Positions 10,134-20,980 are shown, numbered from the stretch's first letter. The stretch: DNA of 64,000 bases from Bifidobacterium catenulatum PV20-2 (GCF_000800455.1 NZ_CP007456.1:1550001-1614000), one strand, 5' to 3'. A program made the numbers and translations. The notes: generated by a model from the sequence alone, not told the origin.

Positions 10134-11452
10134 ACGTTCTCCTTCGTTGCCATATGCGTTGCCGTGCTATTGTCCGTTTTGGGAATGGACACAAACACCC
10201 GCCACCCTTCATGATAAGGGCCGCACACCGCTGTGCCACCGAGGGCGCGCGCACGTTCCTCGATATCGGCCAATCCAATGCCTGTATCTCCTTGCATCGC
10301 CTCCTTGCGAACGGCACTGCGGAACTGGTGGATGCGGACGGAAGTCTCCCCCATCATGCTGGCGTCTCTTTCCTGGGAGCCATCGCTCCACAAGGCCCCG
10401 TCATCCTGTATACGCAACTGCCATAGCGCAGGAAAATCACGCAAAACGATATCGACGTTGCGCGCCATACTGTGACGGATCGTATTGTTCAACGCCTCAC
10501 GAATCGTCGTGGCGAAACAGCGTGACACCGCGGCCGGAGCCGCATCAATGCCGTTACTCAACATGACCTTCACTCCACTGGAACCATCAAAACCATGTGC
10601 GGAGGCTTCGATCTGCGCCACGAAATCCGTGCCTTCGTCCTTCAGATCATGCACCGCGCCTCGCACCAATGTCATCGCCTCGCCCACAGTGTCGCGAATC
10701 TGCGCGAATCCTTGAGCCGCCTGTTCCTGTCCGGAAACCTGCGCCACCACCTGCGACGCTTCGGACTGCATGATGGCGCGGGTGAGCATATGACCGACGT
10801 TGTCGTGGATTTCCCGTGCTATGCGCGTACGTTCCGCAAGCGTGGCCGCACGTACCGAGGCGGCGCGATCCTCCTCGCTTTCCGCCAATTGCGAGCGCAA
10901 CCGACGTATCTGGTCGCGTCTGGAATCTTGGAGTCTCTTGTTTTGCCATGCAAGTTCGATGTTGCGGGCGCATAGCATGCCGACCGCGAATCCTAATATC
11001 ATGTGCAGGATCAGCAGCGCGGCGACCATTGGAGAGTTTTCGTTCGCACTTGCACCGTGGCAACGAAGCATCGCCGCCACGGCAGGAGCGAGCCATGCCC
11101 ATCGCACGACAATCCGTATGATTCTCGACAAGATGTGGTGCGGTCTTGATGCTTGCTGACGTTGGATAGCGTATTGCCGGTCGGCGTCATGTGAGACTGC
11201 AGGCAACATGGCTACATTGTATGCGGCGATCGGCACCATCGCGCACCATGAAGGCATGATGCAGGCGCCGCAGTCCAACACCAGCAATAGGGCAGCGTTC
11301 CATACCGATGAGCGCGCATACTCCCCCACTGAGGCGCAGCAGATGGCCAGTAACGCTCCACATACCAGTTCGGCTGATGCATCTCCTGTCATGTATAGAT
11401 TCGCAATCAACGCGAACGCCAGGAAAATGGCTTGGAACATCAATCGCAACAT
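10130..11452 (-). CDS. Sensor histidine kinase (HisKA_3 type)
   Basis: The 440-residue protein has an N-terminal region of about six hydrophobic helices with no sizeable extracellular sensor domain, resembling intramembrane-sensing kinases. A coiled-coil segment leads to the dimerisation helix RIAREIHDNVGHMLTRA, with the phosphorylated His near residue 215. The HATPase domain shows the N box FATTIREALNNTIRHS and the G2-like GIGLADIEERARALGGTA near the C terminus. The ATG at 11452 sits five bases after GGAGG; an in-frame ATG at 11464 overlaps that site and is less likely. Confidence 0.92.
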   Translation of the reverse strand: MLRLMFQAIFLAFALIANLYMTGDASAELVCGALLAICCASVGEYARSSVWNAALLLVLDCGACIMPSWCAMVPIAAYNVAMLPAVSHDADRQYAIQRQQASRPHHILSRIIRIVVRWAWLAPAVAAMLRCHGASANENSPMVAALLILHMILGFAVGMLCARNIELAWQNKRLQDSRRDQIRRLRSQLAESEEDRAASVRAATLAERTRIAREIHDNVGHMLTRAIMQSEASQVVAQVSGQEQAAQGFAQIRDTVGEAMTLVRGAVHDLKDEGTDFVAQIEASAHGFDGSSGVKVMLSNGIDAAPAAVSRCFATTIREALNNTIRHSMARNVDIVLRDFPALWQLRIQDDGALWSDGSQERDASMMGETSVRIHQFRSAVRKEAMQGDTGIGLADIEERARALGGTAVCGPYHEGWRVFVSIPKTDNSTATHMATKENV

Positions 11453-11687
11453 GCCATCCTCCATTGTCGCCGCCCAACATGGTCACGGCTTACCAGCGTA
11501 GTGCACGATGCCGTCGTTACCGTCCCGCTTTGCGTCGAAGATGACATTTGTCACCTTTCGCCTGTTCATCTCGCATCGTATTTCATGACTGCAAACACTG
11601 TGTTGTTCCTCTTTCATCGGAGAGAATGGAATCATCATCGAACAACGGCCGCCATCGCCGGTGGAACATGTGAGGTAAGGAGTTGCT

Positions 11688-12686
11688 ATGAGCGGGCATA
11701 TGGAACGCGGCACTGATGAGCGTTTCGGTAGCGCGGTCAAAGTGTCGAAGCTGGTCAAACGGTATGGGGATATGCTTGCGCTTGACTATTTCGACCTTGA
11801 CGTGCGTGAAGGTGAGATTTTCGGTTTGCTTGGCCCGAATGGTTCAGGCAAGACCACTGCGATTAATTGCATTCTCGCATTGCTTACGTTCGATGAGGGC
11901 ACGGTGCGCGTGTTCGGCGAACCGATAGGCCCGACCAGTTATGCGCTGAAACGTCGCATTGGCATTGTGCCTCAGAATGTTGCCGTGTTCAACGAGCTGA
12001 CCGTTGAGGAGAATATCGATTATTTCTGCTCATTGTATGTTCCCGACAGGGCTCGTCGCCATGTGATGGTTGAGGATGCGCTGGATTTCGTGGGCTTACG
12101 CGATTACCGCAAGTTCCGTCCGTCGAAACTGTCGGGAGGTTTGCTTCGTCGATTGAACATCGCATGCGGTGTGGCGCATAAGCCGGATCTGATTTTCTTC
12201 GACGAGCCGACCGTTGCTGTCGACCCGCAGAGCCGCAATGCGATTCTGGAAGGCATTCAGCGGCTTAACCGCGAAGGCGCGACGGTGATTTACACGAGCC
12301 ACTACATGGAGGAGGTCGAACAGATCTGCGACCGCATTCTCATCATGGACCACGGCAGGCATCTGGCATTGGGCACCGCCGACGAGTTGAAGACGATGAT
12401 CGACACCGGCGAACGTATCAGCGTGGAAACCGATGACTTGGGCGGTACTCACGATGAGTCCGGCATAAGGAAGACGTTGGAAGAGCTGAGAGCGCTGCCA
12501 TGTGTGGTCGGCGCCGATTATGACGGTCACGAATTGACGGTGCGTTGCCGCAGAGGCGACCACAATCTTCTTGACGTGCTGACGTTGCTGAAAACCAACG
12601 GCACGAATATCGGGCATCTTTCCTCCCGGCAGCCGACGCTGAACGACGTGTTCCTCGAGCTGACCGGCACCGCGTTGCGCGACTAG
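11688..12686 (+). CDS. ABC-2 exporter ATP-binding protein
   Basis: The 332-residue ATPase has Walker A GPNGSGKT at 49-56, the Q loop in IGIVPQNVAVFNELTVEENI, a slightly divergent signature LSGGLLRR near 147, and Walker B LIFFDEPTVAVDP near 170. The last 90 residues form the accessory C-terminal region common in drug or lantibiotic-type exporters (NatA/CcmA class). AAGGAG precedes the ATG. It is followed by two permease genes, and the divergently placed kinase and regulator suggest control of the operon by that two-component system. Confidence 0.92.
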   Translation: MSGHMERGTDERFGSAVKVSKLVKRYGDMLALDYFDLDVREGEIFGLLGPNGSGKTTAINCILALLTFDEGTVRVFGEPIGPTSYALKRRIGIVPQNVAVFNELTVEENIDYFCSLYVPDRARRHVMVEDALDFVGLRDYRKFRPSKLSGGLLRRLNIACGVAHKPDLIFFDEPTVAVDPQSRNAILEGIQRLNREGATVIYTSHYMEEVEQICDRILIMDHGRHLALGTADELKTMIDTGERISVETDDLGGTHDESGIRKTLEELRALPCVVGADYDGHELTVRCRRGDHNLLDVLTLLKTNGTNIGHLSSRQPTLNDVFLELTGTALRD

Positions 12687-12716
12687 TGGAAACCATGATC
12701 TGAAAGGTTTGGCATT

Positions 12717-13961
12717 ATGCTGCAGACACTGCTGGTCAATCTGAAACTTCATTTCAGGGAAAAGTCGTCACTGTTCTGGCTGCTCGCTTTTCCCATCATT
12801 CTGGCGACCATGTTCAACGGCATGTTCGGCAATATCGCAGAAAGTTACGAATTGCACACGATCGATGTCGTCGTGATCGATAATGACGATTGGCGCGCCT
12901 CCCCTGGCGTGCAAACGTTAGTTGACGGCATTTCGTCCGGCTCCGACGGCGATCATGAAAAGGCCGATAGTGGTGATGGTGCCATGCCAAAGCTCATCAC
13001 GGCCACGAAAACCAGCTCAGTGCAGGCCGCGGATCAGCTGCTTTCCGACGGGAAGGCGCAAGGCGCGCTATCCGTCGACGGCGAAGGGAAACTGCAGTTG
13101 GCCATTTCGCAGGCCACGCAATCGTCCGTCACGGATGTGATGGCATCAAGCAGCGGCTTGGACATTTCCCTGACGGTATTGGGCAATATCGTGGACTTGT
13201 ACAATCGCAACACCGACGTGGTGGTCAATGCCGTGCAGCATAATCCGTCGGCTTTGCTGGATGACGCATTCACCGGCAGTATCGGATCGTCAAGCGGGTT
13301 CACGAAAGAAATCCAGTTGACGAATTTCAAACCGAGCAGCACCGCACGCTACTATTACGCGCTGCTTGGCATGGTTGCGATGATGGCCATGAATTTAGCC
13401 GTGAACGCGGTATCGATGGCGCAGGCGAATCTTTCGGCGCTTGGCATCCGACGTTCCGTCGCTCCCCTGCCGAAATTGCAGCAGTTACTTGCCGGTTTTC
13501 TTTCCAGCTGGATCTGCTCGTTCCTAAGTCTGACCGTGGACATGCTGTACATCCGTTTCGGTTGTCAGATCTCCCTTGGCGGCCGTGAATGGGCAGGTTT
13601 GTGCGCATGTTTGATGGCATCGTTCGCCACGAGCGCGTTTGGCACATTAATCGGCGCATTGCCGGGTATTCCCGCAGGCGCCAAGCAGGGATTGTGTACG
13701 GCTCTGGCTTGCATTCTTTCACTGTTTTCCGGTTTGTATGGTTCGTTCGCCATGGCTCTGAGCGATCAGATAGCGCAGCACGCGCCCATATTGAGCACAT
13801 TGAATCCGGCACAGCAGGTAACGAACCTGTTCTACGACATTCTGTATTACGACAGTTTCCGGCCGTTCCTCACCACGGTGGGCGTGCTGGCTGCAATGAG
13901 CCTGGTCTGCCTTGCCGTGGCGACCGTTCTGTTGAGGAGGCAGCGCTATGAACACCTGTAA
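12717..13961 (+). CDS. ABC-2 type permease
   Basis: A 414-residue membrane protein with one N-terminal helix (LFWLLAFPIILATMFNGMFG), an extracytoplasmic domain of about 170 residues, and five or so C-terminal helices, the layout of ABC2_membrane_3 permeases. A GAAAGG box precedes the ATG. Its 3' end overlaps the next permease start by 14 bases, so the two are translationally coupled and probably form a heterodimeric channel with the ATPase. The substrate is unknown. Confidence 0.87.
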   Translation: MLQTLLVNLKLHFREKSSLFWLLAFPIILATMFNGMFGNIAESYELHTIDVVVIDNDDWRASPGVQTLVDGISSGSDGDHEKADSGDGAMPKLITATKTSSVQAADQLLSDGKAQGALSVDGEGKLQLAISQATQSSVTDVMASSSGLDISLTVLGNIVDLYNRNTDVVVNAVQHNPSALLDDAFTGSIGSSSGFTKEIQLTNFKPSSTARYYYALLGMVAMMAMNLAVNAVSMAQANLSALGIRRSVAPLPKLQQLLAGFLSSWICSFLSLTVDMLYIRFGCQISLGGREWAGLCACLMASFATSAFGTLIGALPGIPAGAKQGLCTALACILSLFSGLYGSFAMALSDQIAQHAPILSTLNPAQQVTNLFYDILYYDSFRPFLTTVGVLAAMSLVCLAVATVLLRRQRYEHL

Positions 13962-15237
13962 AGCCGCGATGCGCATTCTCAAGGCGCGCAAATTGTATGT
14001 GATCATCTATTTGGTGCTGATCGGCACGATGATGTTCTCAATCAGCTGGCAGATCATGCGAGGCTCCTCAACTGCCGGAGCGTCGACGTATGAGCCGAAA
14101 TCAGCCCGCATCGCAGTGATCGACCGTGATAATGACGCTGACCATGTGGCGGAATCGTTGCGTTCCTATCTCGCCTTGGATGGTGAGATGGTCGACATTG
14201 ACGACGATTCCGTATCATTGCAGCAGGCTGTCGCATCGAATTATGTTGATTTGATTGCGATTGTTCCAGAAGGTTTCGCCGAGCACTATTTACAGTACGT
14301 GGACGGCGGCACGGATGCGCAGCCAACCATCGATACCGTGGTCAGCTATGCTTCCGGGGCTGGATCCTTGGCCCAGCTGGAAGTCAACGAATTCCTTTCT
14401 TTGACGCGTACCTCCTATCTTGGTCTGCCGCAATCGCAACGCGAACTCGGCACCGCCATGACAACGGTGTTGGATGTTGCCAACGACGATACGAAACAAT
14501 CACATATCGCCGTGGTGTCTTCGTCTTTCGAAGATGAAAGCACAGCCATGCTGGGTACGTCGGCATTCGCAGGCACGATCAAAACCGGCCTGTATCCGCT
14601 GCTGCTGGTCATGCCGATATGCACGTTCCTGGTGGTCAGCACGTTCAACGACAGCGAGATCAGGCGCAGACTCTACTCGTCGCCCGCACGCACGGTATCG
14701 TTGGAATCGCAGCAAATGTTGACATGCGGAGCGTTCGGTCTGCTGGTATGCGTGGCCTACATTGCGGTGACGTTTCTGCTGATGATGTTGGCCGGAGTCT
14801 CCTTTGACGGGCTCACCATCATAAATGTCGGACTGGCATTCGTGTCGCTGCTGACTTACACGTTCATGGCGATCGCATGCGGCTTTCTGCTGGGATCGAC
14901 AGGCTTCAACGAAATGGCTACGAATGGCTTCGCCAACGTGTTCGCTCTGCTGGTCATGTTCACGTCCGGCATGGCGTTCCCCGTTGATATGATGCCCGAC
15001 CCAATGATCCTCATCGGCAAACTGCTGCCAGGATGGTGGCTTTGCTCGTCGATAGATTATGCGTTCGGGCTTGGCACGGCTTCCTCGCATGGCGTGGACT
15101 ACGGCATGTGGGCATGCGATACCGGCTTGGTGGCGTTGTTCGCAGCGGCGTTCATCTGCCTTGGTCTGGCATTGGGACGTATCCACCGTGCGCGCCCGAC
15201 GTTGGCCTCGCCCGCCACCACCCAACTGGTGCGATAA
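13948..15237 (+). CDS. ABC-2 type permease
   Basis: A 429-residue paralogue-like partner of the preceding permease: an N-terminal helix (LYVIIYLVLIGTMMFSISWQ), an extracytoplasmic domain with IAVIDRDNDADHVAESL similar in style to its neighbour, then about five helices ending in a conserved GMAFPVDMMPD-type loop. GAGGAGG lies seven bases before the ATG, within the upstream gene. It ends the exporter operon. Confidence 0.87.
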   Translation: MNTCKAAMRILKARKLYVIIYLVLIGTMMFSISWQIMRGSSTAGASTYEPKSARIAVIDRDNDADHVAESLRSYLALDGEMVDIDDDSVSLQQAVASNYVDLIAIVPEGFAEHYLQYVDGGTDAQPTIDTVVSYASGAGSLAQLEVNEFLSLTRTSYLGLPQSQRELGTAMTTVLDVANDDTKQSHIAVVSSSFEDESTAMLGTSAFAGTIKTGLYPLLLVMPICTFLVVSTFNDSEIRRRLYSSPARTVSLESQQMLTCGAFGLLVCVAYIAVTFLLMMLAGVSFDGLTIINVGLAFVSLLTYTFMAIACGFLLGSTGFNEMATNGFANVFALLVMFTSGMAFPVDMMPDPMILIGKLLPGWWLCSSIDYAFGLGTASSHGVDYGMWACDTGLVALFAAAFICLGLALGRIHRARPTLASPATTQLVR

Positions 15238-15585
15238 CGGCCCAGTCACAGGTCCGTGTCTATACATAGCACGACCAAACGGCCTATTTGAGCACGACCA
15301 ACGATGTCCATCCTTCAATGCCATAGTGCCGACAGTGGCTGACCGCATGATCATGTGATCCGTGAAATCACCGACGCCAACCGCGAATATCGAGAAGGCA
15401 AGGCCGTAGAATATCGTATCGCGCTTGGAAGGGTTCGATCCAGTAAACGCGGTTCCACATACTGCAGATTGCCGCAGCTAGTTGAGCTGCCGTATCAGCG
15501 CATGAAATCAACAAAGCCCGTGTCATACTGCATTGCACAGTGTGACACGGGCTTTGTTATTTGCTGATCTCAATCATGTGATTAT
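15238..15585. other. 348-base gap with terminator and a coding-like fragment
   Basis: The gap between the exporter operon and convergent aconitase carries one strong hairpin (15511-15557) and a coding-like plus-strand stretch from 15355 (IREITDANREYREGKAVEYR then IALGR). That stretch starts with GTG just after a stop, has no ribosome binding site, and runs into the terminator, so it is more likely a remnant than a gene. Nothing else is recognisable. Confidence 0.4.
15511..15557 (-). terminator. Terminator of aconitase gene
   Basis: A perfect 15-bp stem (ACAAAGCCCGTGTCA at 15511-15525 and its complement at 15543-15557) with a 17-base loop lies 29 bases past the acn stop. It could also stop transcripts arriving from the exporter operon on the other strand. 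Confidence 0.8.
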
Positions 15586-18288
15586 TTATTTCATGAGATT
15601 ACGCAGCACATACTGGAGGATGCCTCCGTTGCGGTAGTAGTCGGCCTCGCCTGGGGTGTCGATGCGCACGACCGCGTCGAATTCGGTTGTGGAACCGTCT
15701 TCGTGGGTGGCAGTGACATGCACCGTCTTCGGAATAATGCCATTGTTGAATTCTTCAACGCCGGCAATATCGTATGTTTCAGTACCGTCGAGGCCGAGGC
15801 TCTCATAGGATTCGCCTGCGGGGAACTGCAACGGCAGCACGCCCATGCCAATCAGGTTCGAACGGTGGATACGTTCGAAGCTTTCGGTGATAACGGCTTT
15901 GACGCCCAGCATGACAGTTCCCTTGGCGGCCCAATCACGTGAGGAGCCGGTGCCATATTCCTTACCGGCGAGTACCACCAGAGGCACATCGTGTTCGATG
16001 TAGTCTCGGGACGCCTCAAAAATGGTGGTCGGCTTCTGATCGAGGAAATCGTAGGTGAAACCGCCCGGAGTGACCTCTTCTCCCACGGACGCGAGCAACT
16101 GGTTGCGCAGTCGGATATTGCCGAACGTGCCACGTACCATGACTTCATGATTGCCTCGACGGGAACCATAGGAGTTGAAGTTCTTCGGTTCAACGCCACG
16201 GTCGGTCAGGTACTTGCCAGCAGGACTGGATGCCTTGAACGCGCCGGCCGGAGAAATATGGTCGGTGGTCACGGAATCACCGAGCAGTGCGAGCACGCGG
16301 GCGCCATGAATGTCTTCGACGGGATCCGGTGTGGCCTTCATGCCGTCGAAGAACGTCTGCTTACGCACGTAGGTGGAATCCTCATTCCATGCGAACAGTT
16401 CGCCTTCGGGAACGTCAAGTCCTTTCCAACGGCGGTCGCCTTCGAATACGGAAGCGTAATCCTTCAGGAACATCTCACGGCTGACGGTACCATCCACCAC
16501 GGCGGCGACTTCGACATTGGTGGGCCAGATGTCCTTCAGATACACGTCGTTGCCGTCCGCATCGGTACCGAGCGGCTGGGTTTCAAAATCGAAATCCATG
16601 GTGCCGGCAAGCGCGTAGGCGATGACGAGCGGAGGGGATGCCAGGTAGTTCATCTTGACGTCCGGGCTGATGCGGCCTTCGAAGTTGCGGTTGCCCGACA
16701 GCACTGAGGTGACGGTCAGATCGTTGGCGTTGATGGCTTCGGAGATTTCCGGCAGCAGGGGGCCGGAGTTGCCGATGCAGGTGGCGCAGCCGAAACCGAC
16801 CAGCTGGTAGCCGAGCGCGTCGAGATCGTCTTGCAAGCCAGCCGCCTTAAGATAGTCGGCCACAACCTGGGAGCCCGGTGCGAGCGAGGTCTTGACCCAC
16901 GGCTTGGGCTTCAAACCCTTGGCATGCGCGTTGCGTGCAATCAAACCGGCTGCGATCATCACGGACGGATTGGATGTGTTCGTGCACGAGGTGATGGATG
17001 CGATTGCCACATCACCGTTGGTGATGTCGAATTCACCACGGAAGTCGGTGGAAACGGCAACCGGCTCCTGCACGGTCTTATCCGTTTCGTACGCGGGCAA
17101 TGTTTCGGCGAATTTCGCTTTGGATTCAGACAGTTTGATGCGATCCTGCGGGCGTTTCGGGCCTGCGATCGACGGCACGACAGTACCGAGGTCGAGTTCC
17201 AGGTATTCGGAATACTGCGGTTCGACGTAGTTTGGATCGGTGGTGTCGCCCCACAGCTTGTTTGCCTTGGCATACGCTTCGACCAATGCGATCTGTTCTT
17301 CGGAACGGCCGGTCAAGCGCAGATAGTCGAGAGTGACGCCGTCGATTGGGAAAATGCCGCAGGTGGAGCCGAATTCCGGACCCATGTTGCCGATGGTGGC
17401 GCGGTTAGCCAGCGGCACCGAGGCGATGCCATCACCGTAGAATTCCACGAATTTGCCGACTACACCATGCTGGCGAAGCATATCGGTGATGGTCAGCACC
17501 ACGTCGGTGGCGGTGACGCCTTCAGGAATGGAACCGGTAAGCTTGAAACCGACAACACGCGGCACCAGCATGGAGATCGGCTGTCCAAGCATGGCCGCTT
17601 CGGCTTCAATGCCGCCAACGCCCCAACCGAGCACGCCCAAGCCATTGACGGTGGTGGTGTGCGAGTCAGTGCCCACGCAGGAATCAAGATAGGCAAGAGT
17701 CTTGCCACCGTTTTCTTCGACCTTGGTCATGATGACCTTGGCGAGATATTCGATATTGACCTGGTGGATGATGCCCGTTCCCGGCGGTACCACGCGGAAG
17801 TTCCTGAATGCCTGCTGACCCCAACGCAGGAACTGGTACCGTTCGCCGTTGCGCTGGTATTCGATGTCCATGTTTTGTTCGACCGCGTCGGCGATGCCAT
17901 ACTTGTCGATCTGCACAGAATGGTCGATGACCATGTCGGACTGCACCTGCGGGTTGATGGCCTCCGGGTCTCCCCCAAGATCCTTGACCGCATCACGCAT
18001 GGTGGCAAGATCCACAATGCAGGGCACGCCGGTGAAATCCTGCATGACCACACGGGACGGGGTGAACTGGATCTCATGGCTCGGCTGTGCAGCCGGATCC
18101 CAATCCAACAGTGCCTTGACATGATCATCCGTAATGTTGGCGCCATCGATGTTACGTACCAGGTTCTCGACGAGAACCTTCAACGAATACGGCAGATGAT
18201 CGATGCCCGGCAGATCTGCGATGCGGTAATATTCATAATCCTTGCCGTCCACCTTCAAGGTGTCGAGCTGGTCGTCGCGCACAGACAT
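15586..18288 (-). CDS. acnA: Aconitate hydratase A
   Basis: The 900-residue enzyme interconverts citrate and isocitrate through a 4Fe-4S cluster. Cluster cysteines are seen in [14 protein letters not shown] near residue 432 and in [12 protein letters not shown] near 504, and the swivel-domain motif [14 protein letters not shown] is near the C terminus. Length and motif order match the AcnA/IRP class rather than AcnB. In bifidobacteria it serves a partial TCA branch toward 2-oxoglutarate and glutamate. CGGAGG precedes the ATG. Confidence 0.97.
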   Translation of the reverse strand: MSVRDDQLDTLKVDGKDYEYYRIADLPGIDHLPYSLKVLVENLVRNIDGANITDDHVKALLDWDPAAQPSHEIQFTPSRVVMQDFTGVPCIVDLATMRDAVKDLGGDPEAINPQVQSDMVIDHSVQIDKYGIADAVEQNMDIEYQRNGERYQFLRWGQQAFRNFRVVPPGTGIIHQVNIEYLAKVIMTKVEENGGKTLAYLDSCVGTDSHTTTVNGLGVLGWGVGGIEAEAAMLGQPISMLVPRVVGFKLTGSIPEGVTATDVVLTITDMLRQHGVVGKFVEFYGDGIASVPLANRATIGNMGPEFGSTCGIFPIDGVTLDYLRLTGRSEEQIALVEAYAKANKLWGDTTDPNYVEPQYSEYLELDLGTVVPSIAGPKRPQDRIKLSESKAKFAETLPAYETDKTVQEPVAVSTDFRGEFDITNGDVAIASITSCTNTSNPSVMIAAGLIARNAHAKGLKPKPWVKTSLAPGSQVVADYLKAAGLQDDLDALGYQLVGFGCATCIGNSGPLLPEISEAINANDLTVTSVLSGNRNFEGRISPDVKMNYLASPPLVIAYALAGTMDFDFETQPLGTDADGNDVYLKDIWPTNVEVAAVVDGTVSREMFLKDYASVFEGDRRWKGLDVPEGELFAWNEDSTYVRKQTFFDGMKATPDPVEDIHGARVLALLGDSVTTDHISPAGAFKASSPAGKYLTDRGVEPKNFNSYGSRRGNHEVMVRGTFGNIRLRNQLLASVGEEVTPGGFTYDFLDQKPTTIFEASRDYIEHDVPLVVLAGKEYGTGSSRDWAAKGTVMLGVKAVITESFERIHRSNLIGMGVLPLQFPAGESYESLGLDGTETYDIAGVEEFNNGIIPKTVHVTATHEDGSTTEFDAVVRIDTPGEADYYRNGGILQYVLRNLMK

Positions 18289-18303
18289 GCTACCTCCGAG
18301 CTT

Positions 18304-18352
18304 CTTGGCTGTATAACACAGCTGATTATTCGTTGCCTACGATACAGCCAAG
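18304..18352. promoter_or_regulatory. Inverted repeat in the acn upstream region
   Basis: CTTGGCTGTAT at 18304-18314 is repeated in perfect inverse at 18342-18352, with 27 bases between. It fills nearly the whole gap between the P-type ATPase stop and the acn start. It could be the ATPase terminator, an operator for acn, or part of the acn leader. A -10-like TTATAC on the minus strand falls in the inner loop. Confidence 0.45.
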
Positions 18353-18357
18353 TTAAT

Positions 18358-20844
18358 TCAGCTCTGGCGTGTCTTCTTAAAGTATGGGACAATGCTCAGA
18401 ATTTTCGGCACCAAACGCAAACACACCAAGAACACGAGCGCCGAAAGCACCATTGCCACCGTCGTCGCAGCCAGCATCTGCCCGGTCGGCACCACCAGCG
18501 CGAAGAAATTCGCCACCGGTTTTACGAGCATGCCCCCGAATCCAATTGCGGCAAAGGCCAATACCAATATGCCACGCCACGAATGCAACGGCTTTGCCAC
18601 CCGCGCAAGCACGAACACTCCCATCATGAGCAGAATAATCGCGTTGATGCCACGCAGCATCGCCAACTGCGCACCCGAATCCTGCACATTCCACTTCATG
18701 AATATCGGCAGCAGCCACGACGTGGACAAAATCGACAATCCGACCGCCACACCGCAGGGCACAGCAAAATGCAGCACACGTTTCAGGAATCCTGGAATAT
18801 AACGACGCGTATTCGGAGCCAACGCAAGAATGAATGCCGGCATGCCGATCGTCAATCCTCCCACATATGTGATGTGGCGAGGCAGATACGGAAATGGTAT
18901 CTGCGTCAACACCACGCCCAACGAAATCAGTGCGGAATACACGGTTTTCACAAGGAATAGGCTTGCCACACGTTCCATATTGGCCATGACCTGACGCCCC
19001 CGCGCCACCACATCGGGCAGATGTGAGAATTTCGAATCGACAAGCACCACCTGCGCCACGGCCTTGGTGGCGGGCGCAGCATTGCCCATCGCAATACCCA
19101 GATCTGCCTCTTTGATGGCGAGCGCGTCGTTCACGCCGTCGCCGGTCATCGCCACCACATGCTCACCCGCATGTAATGCCTCCACGATCGCCTTTTTCTG
19201 ATCGGGCAGCACACGCCCAAGCACATCCACGTTTTCCAGTACTTGTGCCAGTTCCGTAATGTCGGCGGGCAGCTCGCGCGCGTCCATGAATCGTGGTTCA
19301 TGTTCGCCGGTCAGATGCACTTTTCTTGCAATCGCGCCGACGGTTACAGGATTGTCGCCGGAGATGATGCGGCAACGCACGCCTTGCTCACGGAACCATG
19401 CAAGCGTTTCTTCGGCGTCGGCGCGAATATGCTCGGAACAGCACACCAATGCGACAGGGCACGATGCCGGATTGAGTTTTGGATCGGTTTCGTAATCGTC
19501 GGGCGCTGCACCGTCGATTCGCGCGACCAGCAGCACACGGTTACCGTCGTTGGCGAGATCATTGACTTGCTTGAGTATGTCGGCATGGTCGCCGTTGATT
19601 TGGGAAAGAATGACTTCCGGCGCACCCATCGTCCATACAGCATTGCCGTCATAGATCGAACTCCACTTGCGAGCCGACGAGAACGGTACTCGTGCCTCGA
19701 CAGTGCCGTCCGCAAATCCCTGTTCCCGTAGTCTAGACAGAATCGCTTGCCCTGTACCGTTGGGCTGTCCTTCGTTCGATAGGTCGAATAGAGCCTGTCT
19801 GACGTCATGCTCATTCACGTTGCCGCACATAATGCAGGAGCTTCGAATATCCAGCAATTCCACGGCATCGAGTCGGATGGTGCCGTCGGTGACAGTACCG
19901 GTTTTGTCAAGGTTCAGGCAATCCACACGAGCAAGAGTCTCCACGGATTCCAGCTCCTGCACCAGCGTGTTCTTACGTGCCAAACGAATGGCTGCGAGCG
20001 CGAAATTCAGCGAGGTGAGCAGCACCAGGCCTTCAGGGATCATACCGACCACACCGGCCACTGCGGAAATGACCGCGGAACGCCATTCGCCGGTCGAAAT
20101 GGCCACATTCCAGCCGCCAACAGTGCGTGCCTGCGACCAGATGAGCAGTACGCAGAGGGGCACCACCAGGAAGGTCATGAATTTCAGAATCGTGTTGATG
20201 CCCTTGTTTAGGTCGGATACTGTTTTCTTGTAGACCTTCGCCTGTGCAGTAAGTTTGGCCGCGTAACTGTGCTCTCCTACGGCGGTGACTTTCACTAATG
20301 CCATGCCGGAGATGGCGGTGGATCCGGAGAAAATGTCGCAGCCTTCGCCTTTGCGTACGGTCCGTGATTCGCCGGTAAGCATGGATTCATCCAGTTCCAG
20401 TCCCCAAGTGTGCACGATCTGCGCGTCCGCGGGTACCTGTTCGCCGGAGCGGATCCACATGAGATCACCGAGCACGATATCGTTGTGCGGTACTTCAACG
20501 TCTTTGCCGTCGCGATGCACAAGGTAATCGGAGGCCACCAGAATCGATAGTTTGTCAAGCGTGCGTTTGGCTTTCAGTTCGGTACAGATGCCGATGCCGG
20601 TATTGATGATGATGATCAGACCAAATACCGCGTCTTTCCACGACCCGGTGATCAGCACCATGACCATGGCGACGAAAATGATGCCGTTGAACAGGGTGAA
20701 CACGTTGGCTCGCACAATGTCGACAAGAGAACGCGAGGTCGATGCTTTGACCGCGTTATTCAGTCCGCTTTCTCTGAGGGCAATCACTTCGCCTTGTGTT
20801 AGCCCCGTCTCTTCGATGGGAGGCATTGTTCGACTTTCGCTCAT
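18358..20844 (-). CDS. Cation-translocating P-type ATPase
   Basis: The 828-residue pump has the phosphorylation motif LNLDKTGTVTDG near residue 315, the hinge MTGDGVNDALAIKEADLGIA near 568, and an actuator-domain TGES loop (MLTGES). About ten transmembrane segments follow the P2/P3 plan, including IPEGLVLLTSLNFALA in helix 4, where PEGL is typical of calcium or magnesium-type pumps such as mycobacterial CtpE. The transported ion is not certain. The ATG at 20844 begins MSESRTMPPIEE; an upstream in-frame start at 20898 lacks support. Confidence 0.9.
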   Translation of the reverse strand: MSESRTMPPIEETGLTQGEVIALRESGLNNAVKASTSRSLVDIVRANVFTLFNGIIFVAMVMVLITGSWKDAVFGLIIIINTGIGICTELKAKRTLDKLSILVASDYLVHRDGKDVEVPHNDIVLGDLMWIRSGEQVPADAQIVHTWGLELDESMLTGESRTVRKGEGCDIFSGSTAISGMALVKVTAVGEHSYAAKLTAQAKVYKKTVSDLNKGINTILKFMTFLVVPLCVLLIWSQARTVGGWNVAISTGEWRSAVISAVAGVVGMIPEGLVLLTSLNFALAAIRLARKNTLVQELESVETLARVDCLNLDKTGTVTDGTIRLDAVELLDIRSSCIMCGNVNEHDVRQALFDLSNEGQPNGTGQAILSRLREQGFADGTVEARVPFSSARKWSSIYDGNAVWTMGAPEVILSQINGDHADILKQVNDLANDGNRVLLVARIDGAAPDDYETDPKLNPASCPVALVCCSEHIRADAEETLAWFREQGVRCRIISGDNPVTVGAIARKVHLTGEHEPRFMDARELPADITELAQVLENVDVLGRVLPDQKKAIVEALHAGEHVVAMTGDGVNDALAIKEADLGIAMGNAAPATKAVAQVVLVDSKFSHLPDVVARGRQVMANMERVASLFLVKTVYSALISLGVVLTQIPFPYLPRHITYVGGLTIGMPAFILALAPNTRRYIPGFLKRVLHFAVPCGVAVGLSILSTSWLLPIFMKWNVQDSGAQLAMLRGINAIILLMMGVFVLARVAKPLHSWRGILVLAFAAIGFGGMLVKPVANFFALVVPTGQMLAATTVAMVLSALVFLVCLRLVPKILSIVPYFKKTRQS

Positions 20845-20980
20845 AATTGCCAGCCTACCGTCACAGTCCCGTTTTCTGGTCAACTTCTTGTGAAACACAG
20901 GTAAAAATCAGGGAATTTTCAGGGTACTCGCCGAGCACTGATTTGGCATCCATCTCACGCAAACAGAGCACAGATTCATG

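Noticed and set aside
15432..15441. GGTTCGATCC resembling a tRNA T-loop
   Set aside because: The flanking bases do not form the T stem or an acceptor stem, so there is no tRNA and no supported attachment site.
16831..18960. 709-residue plus-strand frame
   Set aside because: Antisense to aconitase and the P-type ATPase; no ribosome binding site, no domain.
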